Shown: positions 40,083 to 48,008 of the stretch, one piece after another
How the letters are laid out: each line of letters begins with the position of its first letter
How positions within the stretch are numbered: position 1 is the first letter of the stretch
Assembly (NCBI GenBank): GCA_903850745.1
Contig: CAINMH010000138.1
Location: forward strand, 1 to 50,840
DNA: 50,840 nt
Direction: 5' to 3'
Source of the DNA: an uncultured bacterium
Lineage (GTDB): Bacteria; Actinomycetota; Actinomycetes; S36-B12
Made by a program: the position numbers and the translations under genes
The notes under the pieces: generated by a model
The model's database searches: none
What the model was told of the DNA's origin: nothing
Seen by the model: the letters and a program-made list of their open reading frames with translations, nothing else

Positions 40083-42260
40083 ATGCCCGAACACAAGTCC
40101 CTGAGCCCACATGCCCCATGGGTCGAAGTTACGACGACGCCGGAGGATTGGGACAGCGCCGACCCGGGACTGCTGACCAGCATGTTCAGTCAGATGGTCC
40201 TGATTCGGTCCTTTGAGAAGTATGTCCTCGAGCTAGCCGGTGCCGGCCTGATTCACGGCCCAGCACATTCGAGCATCGGTCAGGAAGGCGCTGCGGTCGG
40301 ATCTGGACTCGCGCTAATCCCGGGTGACACCGTCAACGGATCACATCGCGGGCACCATCAGTTCCTTGCCAAGACGCTCCAGCATGTCGCTCCTGAAGGG
40401 ATCGATCCCACCGCACCAATCTCGGTCGAGGTACAGGGCCTGATGCTGAGGACTCTTGCGGAGATCGCGGGCCTTGATCGGGGATTCAGTCATGGACGCG
40501 GTGGCTCCATGCATCTGCAGTGGAACGAAGCTGGCGCGATCGGTACGAACGCGATTGTCGGCGGCGGGGTGCCTCTTGCGGCCGGATCGGCTTTTGCGCA
40601 TCAGCATGCGGGCACCGAAAACATCGCAGTCACCTACTTCGGTGACGGGGCCTCCAATATCGGCTCGACCCTTGAGACTTTCAATCTCGCTGCGGCCTGG
40701 CACCTGCCACTGTGTTTCTTTATTGAGAACAACCTTTATGCAGTGTCGACACACATCGATGAGGTCACGGCGGACTCTCGGCTTTCTGGCCGTGGTCCGG
40801 GCTTTGGCCTGGCCGCTTGGAAAGTAGATGGGATGGATCCTCTCGCGGTCTATCTGGCGTCCATGGAGGCTGCTGCGTACATGCGCGAGGGTCATGGTGC
40901 AACCGTGATTGAGGCGGATACCTACCGCTACTTCCATCAGAACGGCCCTTTCCCGGGAAGCGCCTTTCGCTACCGCAGCAAGGAGGAAGAGTCCTCTTGG
41001 CGTTCGCGCGATCCCATCGAGCTAGTTGCCTCCCATCTGGCTCGACGAGGTGTGCTCTCTGAGGATCAGGCCACGGCTTTCGTGATTGCCGCGGATGCGG
41101 TCATGGCCGGACTGGGTGATGTTCTTCTCGAACCGAAGCCGGACGGCAAGCCAGGTGAGCGTCGAATCAAGCCGTCGGAATGGCCGGACCCGGCATTCGT
41201 TGATGTCGGCATTCGTGGTGATCTCAGCGAGTTCGAGGGGGCAACGTTTAGTGACCGAGACTCCTATGCGGGTGGCATTGAGCAAATGAAGGTTATCGAT
41301 GCAGTCGCTGTCGTTATGGGACGTCGGATGGAGATGGACCCCCGCATAGTCGTCTTGGGCGAAGATGTACATCGCCTCAACGGAGGCACGAATGGTGCGA
41401 CTAAGGGCCTTCGTGACCTTTATCCAGCTCGAGTACTTGGTACGCCTATTTCGGAGAATGCTTTCACCGGCCTGGCTGGAGGCATGGCGCTTGACGGCCG
41501 CTTCCGGCCTGTCATCGAATTCATGTATGCGGACTTCATGTGGGTCGCCGCAGATCAGTTGTTCAATCAGATCGCTAAGGCGAGGCACATGTTCGGTGGC
41601 AAGGACCCCGTACCGGTAGTGCTCCGTAGCAAAGTCGCGATTGGCACGGGTTACGGTTCCCAGCATTCGATGGATCCTGCTGGAATTTTCGCCACCTCAG
41701 CGGGCTGGCGAATCGTGGCGCCCTCGAATCCGTTCGATTACGTCGGACTCATGAACAGCGCTCTGCGATGCGACGACCCGGTCTTAGTAATCGAGTCTGT
41801 TGATCTATACAACTCAACGGGCGATGGTCCAGCGGGTGATCTTGATTACTGTCTTCCGGTCGGCAAAGCGGCTGTGAAGAATACGGGTGCAAAGGGAACA
41901 ATCATTACGTATGGCACCATGACCAATTTTGTGATGGAAGCGGTCAAAGAGTTGGACGCTGATGTTGACGTCATTGACTTGCGATGGCTCGATCGTGCCA
42001 GTTTGGATTGGGAGACGATCTCTGCAAGCGTCAAAAAGACCAATGTCGTTCTGATTGCTGAGCAGGGTGCCGTCGGCACAAGTTATGGCGGTTGGCTTGC
42101 CGATGAGATCCAGCGCCGGCTTTTCGACTGGCTTGATGCCCCGATTGAGCGGGTGACTGGGAGTGTTGCTTCGCCGAGCATCAGCAAGGTGCTTGAGCGC
42201 GCTGCTTTCGCGCAGGCGCCAGAGGTTGTTGCAAAGCTTCGTCAGATGTTAGGGGCCTGA
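40083..42260 (+). CDS. Fused E1 alpha-beta subunits of a thiamine-dependent 2-oxoacid/acetoin dehydrogenase complex
   Basis: This 725-residue protein joins the two E1 halves normally encoded by separate genes. The alpha part (about 1-330) has HGPAHSSIGQEG, FSHGRGGSMHL and the ThDP motif FGDGASNIGSTLE ending in ENN. The beta part (about 400-725) has VVLGEDVHRLNGG, GTPISENAFTGLAGGMAL and the C-terminal IDLRWLDRASLDWETI. Such fusions occur among branched-chain, acetoin and pyruvate-type E1 proteins, so the substrate is open. GGCGGAGG lies before the ATG. E2 follows after 2 bases. No E3 gene is in the window, so dihydrolipoamide dehydrogenase must be supplied from elsewhere. GntR operators lie upstream. 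Confidence 0.92.
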   Translation: MPEHKSLSPHAPWVEVTTTPEDWDSADPGLLTSMFSQMVLIRSFEKYVLELAGAGLIHGPAHSSIGQEGAAVGSGLALIPGDTVNGSHRGHHQFLAKTLQHVAPEGIDPTAPISVEVQGLMLRTLAEIAGLDRGFSHGRGGSMHLQWNEAGAIGTNAIVGGGVPLAAGSAFAHQHAGTENIAVTYFGDGASNIGSTLETFNLAAAWHLPLCFFIENNLYAVSTHIDEVTADSRLSGRGPGFGLAAWKVDGMDPLAVYLASMEAAAYMREGHGATVIEADTYRYFHQNGPFPGSAFRYRSKEEESSWRSRDPIELVASHLARRGVLSEDQATAFVIAADAVMAGLGDVLLEPKPDGKPGERRIKPSEWPDPAFVDVGIRGDLSEFEGATFSDRDSYAGGIEQMKVIDAVAVVMGRRMEMDPRIVVLGEDVHRLNGGTNGATKGLRDLYPARVLGTPISENAFTGLAGGMALDGRFRPVIEFMYADFMWVAADQLFNQIAKARHMFGGKDPVPVVLRSKVAIGTGYGSQHSMDPAGIFATSAGWRIVAPSNPFDYVGLMNSALRCDDPVLVIESVDLYNSTGDGPAGDLDYCLPVGKAAVKNTGAKGTIITYGTMTNFVMEAVKELDADVDVIDLRWLDRASLDWETISASVKKTNVVLIAEQGAVGTSYGGWLADEIQRRLFDWLDAPIERVTGSVASPSISKVLERAAFAQAPEVVAKLRQMLGA

Positions 42261-42262
42261 TC

Positions 42263-43522
42263 ATGGCTGAGCTAATGCTGATGCCAGAAGTCGCAGCGGG
42301 TTCTGAAGCAGCCGTCTTGTCGTCGTGGTCCGTCCCGCAAGGCACGACGTATGCAGCAGGTGATGTTCTGGCCGTGATTGAAACAGAAAAGGCGATCGTC
42401 GAGTACGAGGCTGAGGCGGCTGGCGTCTTTGTCCAAGCGTTGGTGAAGGATGGCGCGGAGATCAAGGTCGGTGCGCCCATCGCATTGATCGCTCCCGTAG
42501 GTGAAGTCGTCACCGACGTGCCAGCAACGTTGGCAACTCTTGGCTTTGGTGGAGAAGAGGCAGCGAAACGAAGTACAGACGCAGCTACGGATGAGTCTGC
42601 CGCTGGTCCGCAACCCACGCCAGATTTCACACCAACATCCGTCGTTGACGTGAGAGGGAGTCGTGCCTTTAGCAGTCCCCTAGCAAGAAAACTCGCGCGT
42701 GAGGCCGACATCGAAGTGTCGACGCTAACCGGAAGTGGCCCCGCAGGGCGCATTGTGCGATGTGATGTGGAAGCGGCCATAGCCGCTGGCCCAATCGTTG
42801 CATCCTCTTCACCTCGACCGGGCGTCGCAGCACCGGCGGCCGGTGGTTTTGTCGATGTGCCGCACACGCGCCTTCGGCGTGCGATTGCTAAGCGGCTCAC
42901 CGAAAGCAAGACGACGGCACCGCACTTCTATCTTCGAGGTACAGCACGAGTGGATGCGCTTCTCCAGCTTCGCGAGCAGATCAATTCTGGTGGGGATGTT
43001 CGTGTATCTGTCAATGATCTACTCATTAAGGCAATGGCGCGTGCACATGTGCTCGTGCCGGGGATGAATGTGACGTGGAGCGCTGACGCGATTCGGCAAT
43101 ACGCAAGCGTGGACATCGCCGTTGCGGTTGCGACGGAAAATGGTCTAGTCACGCCTGTCGTGCGTGGGGTGGAGAATCTGTCTGTTTCTCAGATATCAGC
43201 GGTAGTGCGTGACTTTGCTGAACGTGCTCGCACTGGTCGGTTGACGCAAAACGAGCTCGAAGGTGGGAGCACTAGCATCTCGAACCTTGGGATGTACGGC
43301 ACTGAGGAGTTCGCGGCAATCATCAACCCGCCGCAAGCGTCGATCCTCGCGGTGGGCGCCACTCGCCAAGCTCCGGTGGCGCTAGATGGCTCTGTGGTAA
43401 TAGCCAACGTCCTCACGGTCACTTTGAGTGTCGATCATCGCCCAGTTGATGGTGTGCTCGCGGCGCAGTGGATGAAGGTATTCATCGATCTACTCGAAGC
43501 GCCTGCTCGGATACTTGCTTAG
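42263..43522 (+). CDS. Dihydrolipoamide acyltransferase (E2) of the 2-oxoacid dehydrogenase complex
   Basis: This 419-residue E2 has one lipoyl domain (about 1-78) with the lipoylated Lys in VIETEKAIVEYEAEAAG. A flexible linker leads to a peripheral-subunit-binding domain (about 135-172; SSPLARKLAREADIEVSTLTGSGPAGRIVRCDVE). The catalytic domain starts near 195 (RLRRAIAKRLTESKTTAPHFYL) and ends with the active-site motif VDHRPVDGVLAAQWMKVF. It accepts the acyl group made by the fused E1 and passes it to CoA. Its stop overlaps the convergent VOC gene by 4 bases. ETEKA replaces the more common ETDKA, a conservative change. Confidence 0.94.
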   Translation: MAELMLMPEVAAGSEAAVLSSWSVPQGTTYAAGDVLAVIETEKAIVEYEAEAAGVFVQALVKDGAEIKVGAPIALIAPVGEVVTDVPATLATLGFGGEEAAKRSTDAATDESAAGPQPTPDFTPTSVVDVRGSRAFSSPLARKLAREADIEVSTLTGSGPAGRIVRCDVEAAIAAGPIVASSSPRPGVAAPAAGGFVDVPHTRLRRAIAKRLTESKTTAPHFYLRGTARVDALLQLREQINSGGDVRVSVNDLLIKAMARAHVLVPGMNVTWSADAIRQYASVDIAVAVATENGLVTPVVRGVENLSVSQISAVVRDFAERARTGRLTQNELEGGSTSISNLGMYGTEEFAAIINPPQASILAVGATRQAPVALDGSVVIANVLTVTLSVDHRPVDGVLAAQWMKVFIDLLEAPARILA

Positions 43523-43962
43523 GCGGGGTAGCGAAAAAAGAGTTCAAGCTGGATGTTGTCAGGATCTCGAAACACGATAGCCGCGTATGAGACGTGGGGC
43601 TTCTCGATGACGCCCGAGTGTGAAACACCAAGTTGTGTGAGCCATTCTGACCAAGCGTCAAGATCCGCACGGGTTGACACACCCCAAGCTAGGTGATCTA
43701 GACCGGCTCGACGTTCATCGAATTGACCGCCGTGGAAACCCTCGTGGTGGTGGAGTCCAATGAGGAAGCCCGTCGTCGGTTCAACAAGCAGAACTGCGTA
43801 GCCACCGTCCTCGTCGCCATGATGCGGAGCTAGTCGATCGAGTCGGGTCATGCCGAAGACACGTGTGTACCAGTCAGCAGACGCTTCTATGTCTGAAACA
43901 GTCGGTGAGAAGTGATGAATCCCGGTTGTCGGCGGTGGAGAAACGCGCTCGGTGTTGGCCAT
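43519..43962 (-). CDS. VOC superfamily protein 2
   Basis: This is a 147-residue glyoxalase/bleomycin-resistance-type protein. The paired modules show GIHHFSPTVSDIEASADWYTRVFGM, then AGLDHLAWGVSTRADLDAWSEWL and a terminal FRDPDNIQLELFF. Likely metal ligands are the His of GIHHFS, His of LDHLAW and Glu of LELFF. GAGGG lies eight bases before the ATG. It is 14 bases after the moaB-like gene on the same strand, so it is the tail of a coxG-moaB-VOC run. It is not closely similar to the other VOC protein of this window. The function is unknown. Confidence 0.82.
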   Translation of the reverse strand: MANTERVSPPPTTGIHHFSPTVSDIEASADWYTRVFGMTRLDRLAPHHGDEDGGYAVLLVEPTTGFLIGLHHHEGFHGGQFDERRAGLDHLAWGVSTRADLDAWSEWLTQLGVSHSGVIEKPHVSYAAIVFRDPDNIQLELFFRYPA

Positions 43963-43976
43963 GTTCTTACCCTCGC

Positions 43977-44486
43977 TCAGGTTCGGGACCCGGGATCGGC
44001 GGGGGAGTGATCGCCACCGGAGATCTGGTCAAGGGCATGGGCGAGCACGGGGGAGATAACGGCCAGGCCGTCGCGGACGCCCCCGGTCGAACCGGGGAGA
44101 TTGATGATCAGAGTACGACCAGCGACCCCCGCGATACCGCGAGAAAGCATCGAGCTTGTAACTCCCTGCGCAGCGCCGTAGGCACGGATTGCCTCTGAAA
44201 TCCCTGGGGCCTCGCGATCGATCACGCGCCGCGTCATCTCCGGAGTGAGGTCCATCGGTGTTAGGCCGGTTCCGCCCGTTGTGATGACGCAGTGGGCTCC
44301 GCCCGCGACGGCATCGCGAAGTGCGGATTCCACGGGCTCGCCGTCGGTGACAACTATCGGCTCACCGATTGCTAAACCCAATTCACGCAGGCCCCGAACC
44401 AAAATGGGTCCGGACTTGTCCTCCCAAACGCCGGCCGCCGTCCGAGTGGAGACGGTGATTACAACTGCGGTGCGTGGGATAGACAT
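43977..44486 (-). CDS. MogA/MoaB-family molybdenum cofactor biosynthesis protein
   Basis: This 169-residue protein has the MoCF fold. RTAVVITVSTRTAAGVWEDKSGPIL opens it, and the molybdopterin-binding stretch CVITTGGTGLTPMDLTPEMTRRVIDREAPG follows at about 85-115. GRTLIINLPGSTGGVRDGL forms the C-terminal part. Members adenylylate molybdopterin before molybdate insertion. The start ATG directly follows the stop of the second coxG gene (TAAATG), so the two are coupled. This connects a CoxG paralogue with cofactor synthesis. Whether it is Mog or MoaB type cannot be settled by eye, so no symbol is given. Confidence 0.92.
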   Translation of the reverse strand: MSIPRTAVVITVSTRTAAGVWEDKSGPILVRGLRELGLAIGEPIVVTDGEPVESALRDAVAGGAHCVITTGGTGLTPMDLTPEMTRRVIDREAPGISEAIRAYGAAQGVTSSMLSRGIAGVAGRTLIINLPGSTGGVRDGLAVISPVLAHALDQISGGDHSPADPGSRT

Positions 44487-45104
44487 TTAACGCGTGCGCT
44501 TGCGAGAGGAGATGATGACCACCAACACCACGACAGCAACGACTCCGATCGCGACTGGAATTAGGCGTTTGAGTACTGGGGCTCCTGCCGCACCGAGCAG
44601 GTCAATACTCTCGGCCGCCTGTGGCACCACAACGGGCTGGTCAGTCACAGGATTGACTTCTGCGGCAATGACGGCGGAGAGGTTCGCGGCGAATTGGTCG
44701 ATGATTCGTCCGGCGACGTCCTGCATCACTCCCCGCCCGAACTGAGCGGGCTTACCGGTGACGACCAGATCGGTCACGACCTCGACGCGAGTGCTCGTCG
44801 GGCTCTCAGCGACCAACTGGGTAGTGACCAGAGCTTTTGCGGTTCCTGACCCGCGGCTCTCCTTGCCGCTGGCGTCGATCACCGCTCGGCCATTGGCCTC
44901 ATCGGTTTCTACGAAGCGGGCAGTTCCGCCGTATGTCATGGTCACGGGGCCGAGTTTGACCTTGACCGTGCCCTCAAAGGTGTCGCCCTCGGACGCGGTG
45001 AGCACCGCCCCCGGCATGCAGGGGGCAATCCGGTGAATGTCGAGCAGGGCCTTCCACGTCGTCTCGATATCAGCCGGAACGACGAAAGAGTTCTGAAGAT
45101 CCAC
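44487..45104 (-). CDS. coxG: CoxG-like SRPBCC protein with C-terminal membrane anchor (copy 2)
   Basis: This 205-residue paralogue of the protein at 30979-31632 shares MDLQNSFVVPADIETTWKALLD, CMPGAVL, VKVKLGPVTMTYGG and TGKPAQFGRGVMQDV. After a linker it ends in a hydrophobic segment (LIPVAIGVVAVVVLVVII) and the basic tail SSRKRTR, typical of a C-terminal anchor facing the cytoplasm. GAGGGG precedes the GTG start. It is first of a coxG-moaB-VOC run and diverges from moaD. Two CoxG copies in one locus could serve different hydroxylases or different membrane partners. Their exact roles are not known. Confidence 0.9.
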   Translation of the reverse strand: MDLQNSFVVPADIETTWKALLDIHRIAPCMPGAVLTASEGDTFEGTVKVKLGPVTMTYGGTARFVETDEANGRAVIDASGKESRGSGTAKALVTTQLVAESPTSTRVEVVTDLVVTGKPAQFGRGVMQDVAGRIIDQFAANLSAVIAAEVNPVTDQPVVVPQAAESIDLLGAAGAPVLKRLIPVAIGVVAVVVLVVIISSRKRTR

Positions 45105-45170
45105 GGGATTCCCCTCAAGGTGGTTAGTGCTCGGCCGTTAGTCTGCCACTTGAGAGAGGAGACTGCCATC

Positions 45171-45425
45171 GTGGGAGAGAAAGTCACAGTAGGGCTATAC
45201 GCCGCTGCAAGGGTCGCTGCGGGCCGCAAAGAAGCCCAAGTGGCTCCTGGAACACTCACTGAGGTTCTGGCCGAACTCGTTGCTGTGAGCGACGCCAAAC
45301 TGGGGGACGTCCTACAGCAGTGCTCGTTGTTGCTGGACGGCCTGGCCGTTCACGAAGATCCCGGTGTTGTTGTGGTGGCTGCCGGATCGCAACTGGATGT
45401 GCTACCGCCGTTTGCGGGCGGTTAG
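45171..45425 (+). CDS. moaD: Molybdopterin synthase sulfur carrier subunit (MoaD/ThiS family)
   Basis: The ORF track starts at 45033, inside the opposite coxG gene. The GTG at 45171 with GAGGAG upstream gives an 84-residue ubiquitin-like protein: VTVGLYAAARVAAGRKEAQVAPGTLTEVLAEL and the obligatory C-terminal GG of LPPFAGG. The terminal glycine is thiocarboxylated and donates sulfur to molybdopterin with MoaE, encoded 1 kb away. It converges on moaA with a 4-base overlap. The small size and the C-terminal di-glycine make MoaD the best call; a ThiS role is unlikely in this setting. Confidence 0.88.
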   Translation: MGEKVTVGLYAAARVAAGRKEAQVAPGTLTEVLAELVAVSDAKLGDVLQQCSLLLDGLAVHEDPGVVVVAAGSQLDVLPPFAGG

Positions 45426-46426
45426 CCGCCGATCGCCGACATCGGGCGGTCGGGCTGGATGAAGCTTGGGTCGTTGATGCCGTGTCCGGGGAGTTTGCCT
45501 GCGACGCACCCGCCGATGGCTGCAGCGATTGCGCTGGCTTGAGCAGAGTGGTCGAGTTCGCCGCGAAGTATCGGACGCAGGTCGGTCTCCTCGCGGGAGA
45601 ACAGACACGAGCGCAGTTGGCCATCTGCAGTGAGTCGCAAGCGGTCGCATGCTCCACAGAACGGGCGCGTCACGCTGGCAATGATGCCGACGGTCTGCGT
45701 GGTCCCGTTGACGAAGAACTCTTCGGCCGGGGCTGATCCACGAACCGGAACAGGGGACAGGTCGAAGGCTTCGGAGAGAGCGGACTGAATATCGTCAGCC
45801 GTCACCATTCGTGGGCGGACCCATAGGTTGCCGGCATCCAACGGCATCTGCTCGATAAAGCGGAGCTGCCAGCCTTCGTCGAGTGCGCGACGAAGGAGTG
45901 CCACAGCTTCGTCATCGTTGACCCCGCGCATGAGAACGCTGTTGATCTTGATTGGCGTGAGACCAGCCGTTCGTGCCGCCGAAAGACCCGCAAACACGTC
46001 ATCAATGCGATCACGCTTGGTCATCTCGGTGAAGCGGTCGCGGTCGAGGGTGTCAAGGCTGACATTGATGCGCTCAAGGCCCGCGTCACGAAGTGGACCC
46101 GCAAGTCCGGCAAGGCGCAGGGCGTTGGTTGTGACAGAAACTCGAGGAGCCTTGGGTAATGCCGTGATACGACGTACGACGTCCACGATGTCAGGGCGTA
46201 GCAGCGGCTCGCCACCGGTGAGGCGCACTTGGTCAATTCCGAGCTCGGTGGCCGTCTCGATAACTCGCATCATCTCGTCGGTGGTGAGCAGTTCGGGAGT
46301 GGGAATCCAGTCAGCGAAGTCAGCGGGCATGCAATAGGTGCATCGCAGAGAGCACCGGTCTGTCAAGGACACTCGAAGATCGCGATGTTCACGGCCGAAT
46401 GAGTCGGTGAGAAGGTCAGTGCTCAT
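45422..46426 (-). CDS. moaA: GTP 3',8-cyclase, molybdenum cofactor biosynthesis
   Basis: The ATG at 46426 overlaps the moaE stop in ATGA and gives MSTDLLTDSFGREHRDLRVS (334 residues), preferred over the longer ORF. The radical-SAM cluster motif is TDRCSLRCTYCMP (about 25). The C-terminal second 4Fe-4S cluster is in RPFCGACDRLRLTADGQLRSCLF. The protein ends in GG (MSAIGG), which MoaA uses for catalysis. It converts GTP to the precursor of cyclic pyranopterin monophosphate. The partner MoaC is not encoded in this window. It is coupled to moaE and converges on moaD. Confidence 0.96.
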   Translation of the reverse strand: MSTDLLTDSFGREHRDLRVSLTDRCSLRCTYCMPADFADWIPTPELLTTDEMMRVIETATELGIDQVRLTGGEPLLRPDIVDVVRRITALPKAPRVSVTTNALRLAGLAGPLRDAGLERINVSLDTLDRDRFTEMTKRDRIDDVFAGLSAARTAGLTPIKINSVLMRGVNDDEAVALLRRALDEGWQLRFIEQMPLDAGNLWVRPRMVTADDIQSALSEAFDLSPVPVRGSAPAEEFFVNGTTQTVGIIASVTRPFCGACDRLRLTADGQLRSCLFSREETDLRPILRGELDHSAQASAIAAAIGGCVAGKLPGHGINDPSFIQPDRPMSAIGG

Positions 46427-46845
46427 GCGCAGTTCACCCACTCCTCTGTGCCATCGGCAAATGTTTGATGCTTCCAGACGGGCAACTTCTCTTTTGTTGT
46501 GTCGACCAGGTCACTGCATGCGGCAAAAGCCTCGCCACGGTGAGCCGCGCTAACGGCCGCGATCAGAGCCGCATCACCTACGGCCAGTGCTCCGACGCGG
46601 TGGAGAACCGCAATAGCAATAACATCGTGCCGGGCTGCTACCTCGGCGGCGACCTCTGCAAGGACTGCGGCAGCGCTGGGATGGCCTTCGTAGTCGAGAT
46701 GGGCTACTTCGCGGCCGTGGTCGTGGTTGCGGACGTCACCGCTGAAGGTCACTGTTGCCCCAGCGGCCGGATCCCCCACTGCAAGTCTCACCTCGTCTAG
46801 GAGAATTGGGCGATCAACCACGTCGCTGAGCCGAACAGAAGTCAT
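46423..46845 (-). CDS. moaE: Molybdopterin synthase catalytic subunit
   Basis: The family pattern is clear: VRLAVGDPAAGATVTFSGDVRNHDHGREVAHLDYEGHPSA, AVLHRVGALAVGDAALIAAVSAAHRGEAF, and the active-site Lys region KEKLPVWKHQTFADGTEEWVN near the C-terminus. It adds two sulfurs from MoaD to the pterin precursor. The ORF track starts at 46863. The ATG at 46845 is favoured because AATAAT lies six bases before it, a typical leaderless -10, and because the shorter protein (140 residues) matches usual MoaE starts. The upstream ATG remains possible. The gap to the divergent xdhC-like gene is then only 47 bases. Confidence 0.93.
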   Translation of the reverse strand: MTSVRLSDVVDRPILLDEVRLAVGDPAAGATVTFSGDVRNHDHGREVAHLDYEGHPSAAAVLAEVAAEVAARHDVIAIAVLHRVGALAVGDAALIAAVSAAHRGEAFAACSDLVDTTKEKLPVWKHQTFADGTEEWVNCA

Positions 46846-46892
46846 ACAGGCATTATTGGGCATAGCGGTCTATTCCACTCACCGGAGGCGTC

Positions 46893-48008
46893 ATGCGCGA
46901 GGTTCTTCCCGAATTGCTAGAGGCATACGAGCGAGGTGAAGCCTCCGCGCTCGCCACGGTCGTTCGGACCTGGCGTTCGGCCCCCCGACCAGCTGGGGCC
47001 TCGATGATCGTCACACAGGGCGGTGAGGCCATCGGTTCTGTGAGCGGCGGCTGCGTCGAGGGCGCTCTCTACGAGCTCGGCAGCGAGGTCATCGCCGACG
47101 GCGTGGCCCGATTTGAGACCTATGGAGTCAGCGACGACGATGCCTTCACGGTGGGCCTCATGTGTGGTGGGATCCTCGAGGTCTTCGTCGACCGAGTCGA
47201 TCAGACAACGTGGCCGGAGATCCCCGGCATTGCCGCAAGTGTGGCCGCCGGGCTGCCAGTAGCCGTTGCCCAAGTGGTGTCGGCACCTGCAGGTTCACCA
47301 GCTCTTGGTCGCCACCTCGTCGTGCGAGCCGAAGGTTCGGAAGGTTCGCTGGGCACGACACGTCTGAACGACACAGTCGCCGCCGATGTATTGGGCATGC
47401 TCGAAGCGGGAACCACCGGTTTCTTGATGTACGGCCCCGAAGGCGAACGGTTGGGTGAGGGTCTCGAAATCTTTGTGTCTGTTTTTGCTCCGCCTGCGCA
47501 CATGATCATTTTTGGTGCGATCGACTTCTCGGCAGCCTTGTGTCGTGTGGGCAAACTTCTTGGTTATCGCGTGACCATCTGCGATGCGCGTGAAGTGTTT
47601 GCAACGGCAAAGCGATTCCCTGATGCGGACGATGTTGTGGTCGATTGGCCACATCGTTGGTTGGCTTCACAGCCAGTCGATCAGCGCACGGTGATCTGTG
47701 TTCTTACGCACGATCCGAAGTTTGATGTGCCCGCGTTGCAGGTGGCTCTGCGCAGTGCGGCTGGCTACGTCGGAGCGATGGGCTCTCGTCGCACACATGA
47801 GGATCGCCTCAAGCGGCTTGTCGAGATTGGTATGACCGAGGAGGAATTGTCGCGCCTACATAGTCCGATCGGCCTCGATCTTGGCGCGCGCACACCCGAA
47901 GAGACGGCGATTTCGATCGCCGCAGAAATCGTGCAGTCGCGTTGGGGCGGAAGTGGGAAGGGACTCACTAAGGCCTCAGGACCGATCCATCCGGGCGCTC
48001 CTCGTTGA
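46893..48008 (+). CDS. XdhC/CoxF-like molybdenum hydroxylase maturation protein
   Basis: This 371-residue protein has the N-terminal XdhC_CoxI module and the C-terminal Rossmann module. The former shows ATVVRTWRSAPRPAGASMIV, GSVSGGCVEGAL and TVGLMCGGILEVFV. The latter shows HMIIFGAIDFSAALCRVGKLLGYRVTICDAR and GYVGAMGSRRTHEDR. XdhC proteins bind the molybdenum cofactor, promote its sulfuration and insert it into xanthine-dehydrogenase-type enzymes. It is therefore the expected partner of the hydroxylase encoded at 33.9-37.7 kb. ACCGGAGGCGTC precedes the ATG. Its stop overlaps the following cytidylyltransferase start by 4 bases. Confidence 0.93.
   Translation: MREVLPELLEAYERGEASALATVVRTWRSAPRPAGASMIVTQGGEAIGSVSGGCVEGALYELGSEVIADGVARFETYGVSDDDAFTVGLMCGGILEVFVDRVDQTTWPEIPGIAASVAAGLPVAVAQVVSAPAGSPALGRHLVVRAEGSEGSLGTTRLNDTVAADVLGMLEAGTTGFLMYGPEGERLGEGLEIFVSVFAPPAHMIIFGAIDFSAALCRVGKLLGYRVTICDAREVFATAKRFPDADDVVVDWPHRWLASQPVDQRTVICVLTHDPKFDVPALQVALRSAAGYVGAMGSRRTHEDRLKRLVEIGMTEEELSRLHSPIGLDLGARTPEETAISIAAEIVQSRWGGSGKGLTKASGPIHPGAPR

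Noticed and set aside
42181-42909. 242-residue minus-strand ORF
   Set aside because: Antisense to the E2 gene with Ala/Ser/Thr-biased composition; a shadow ORF.
46846-46892. Molybdenum cofactor riboswitch between moaE and the xdhC-like gene
   Set aside because: The gap is only 47 bases, far too short for the Moco RNA element.
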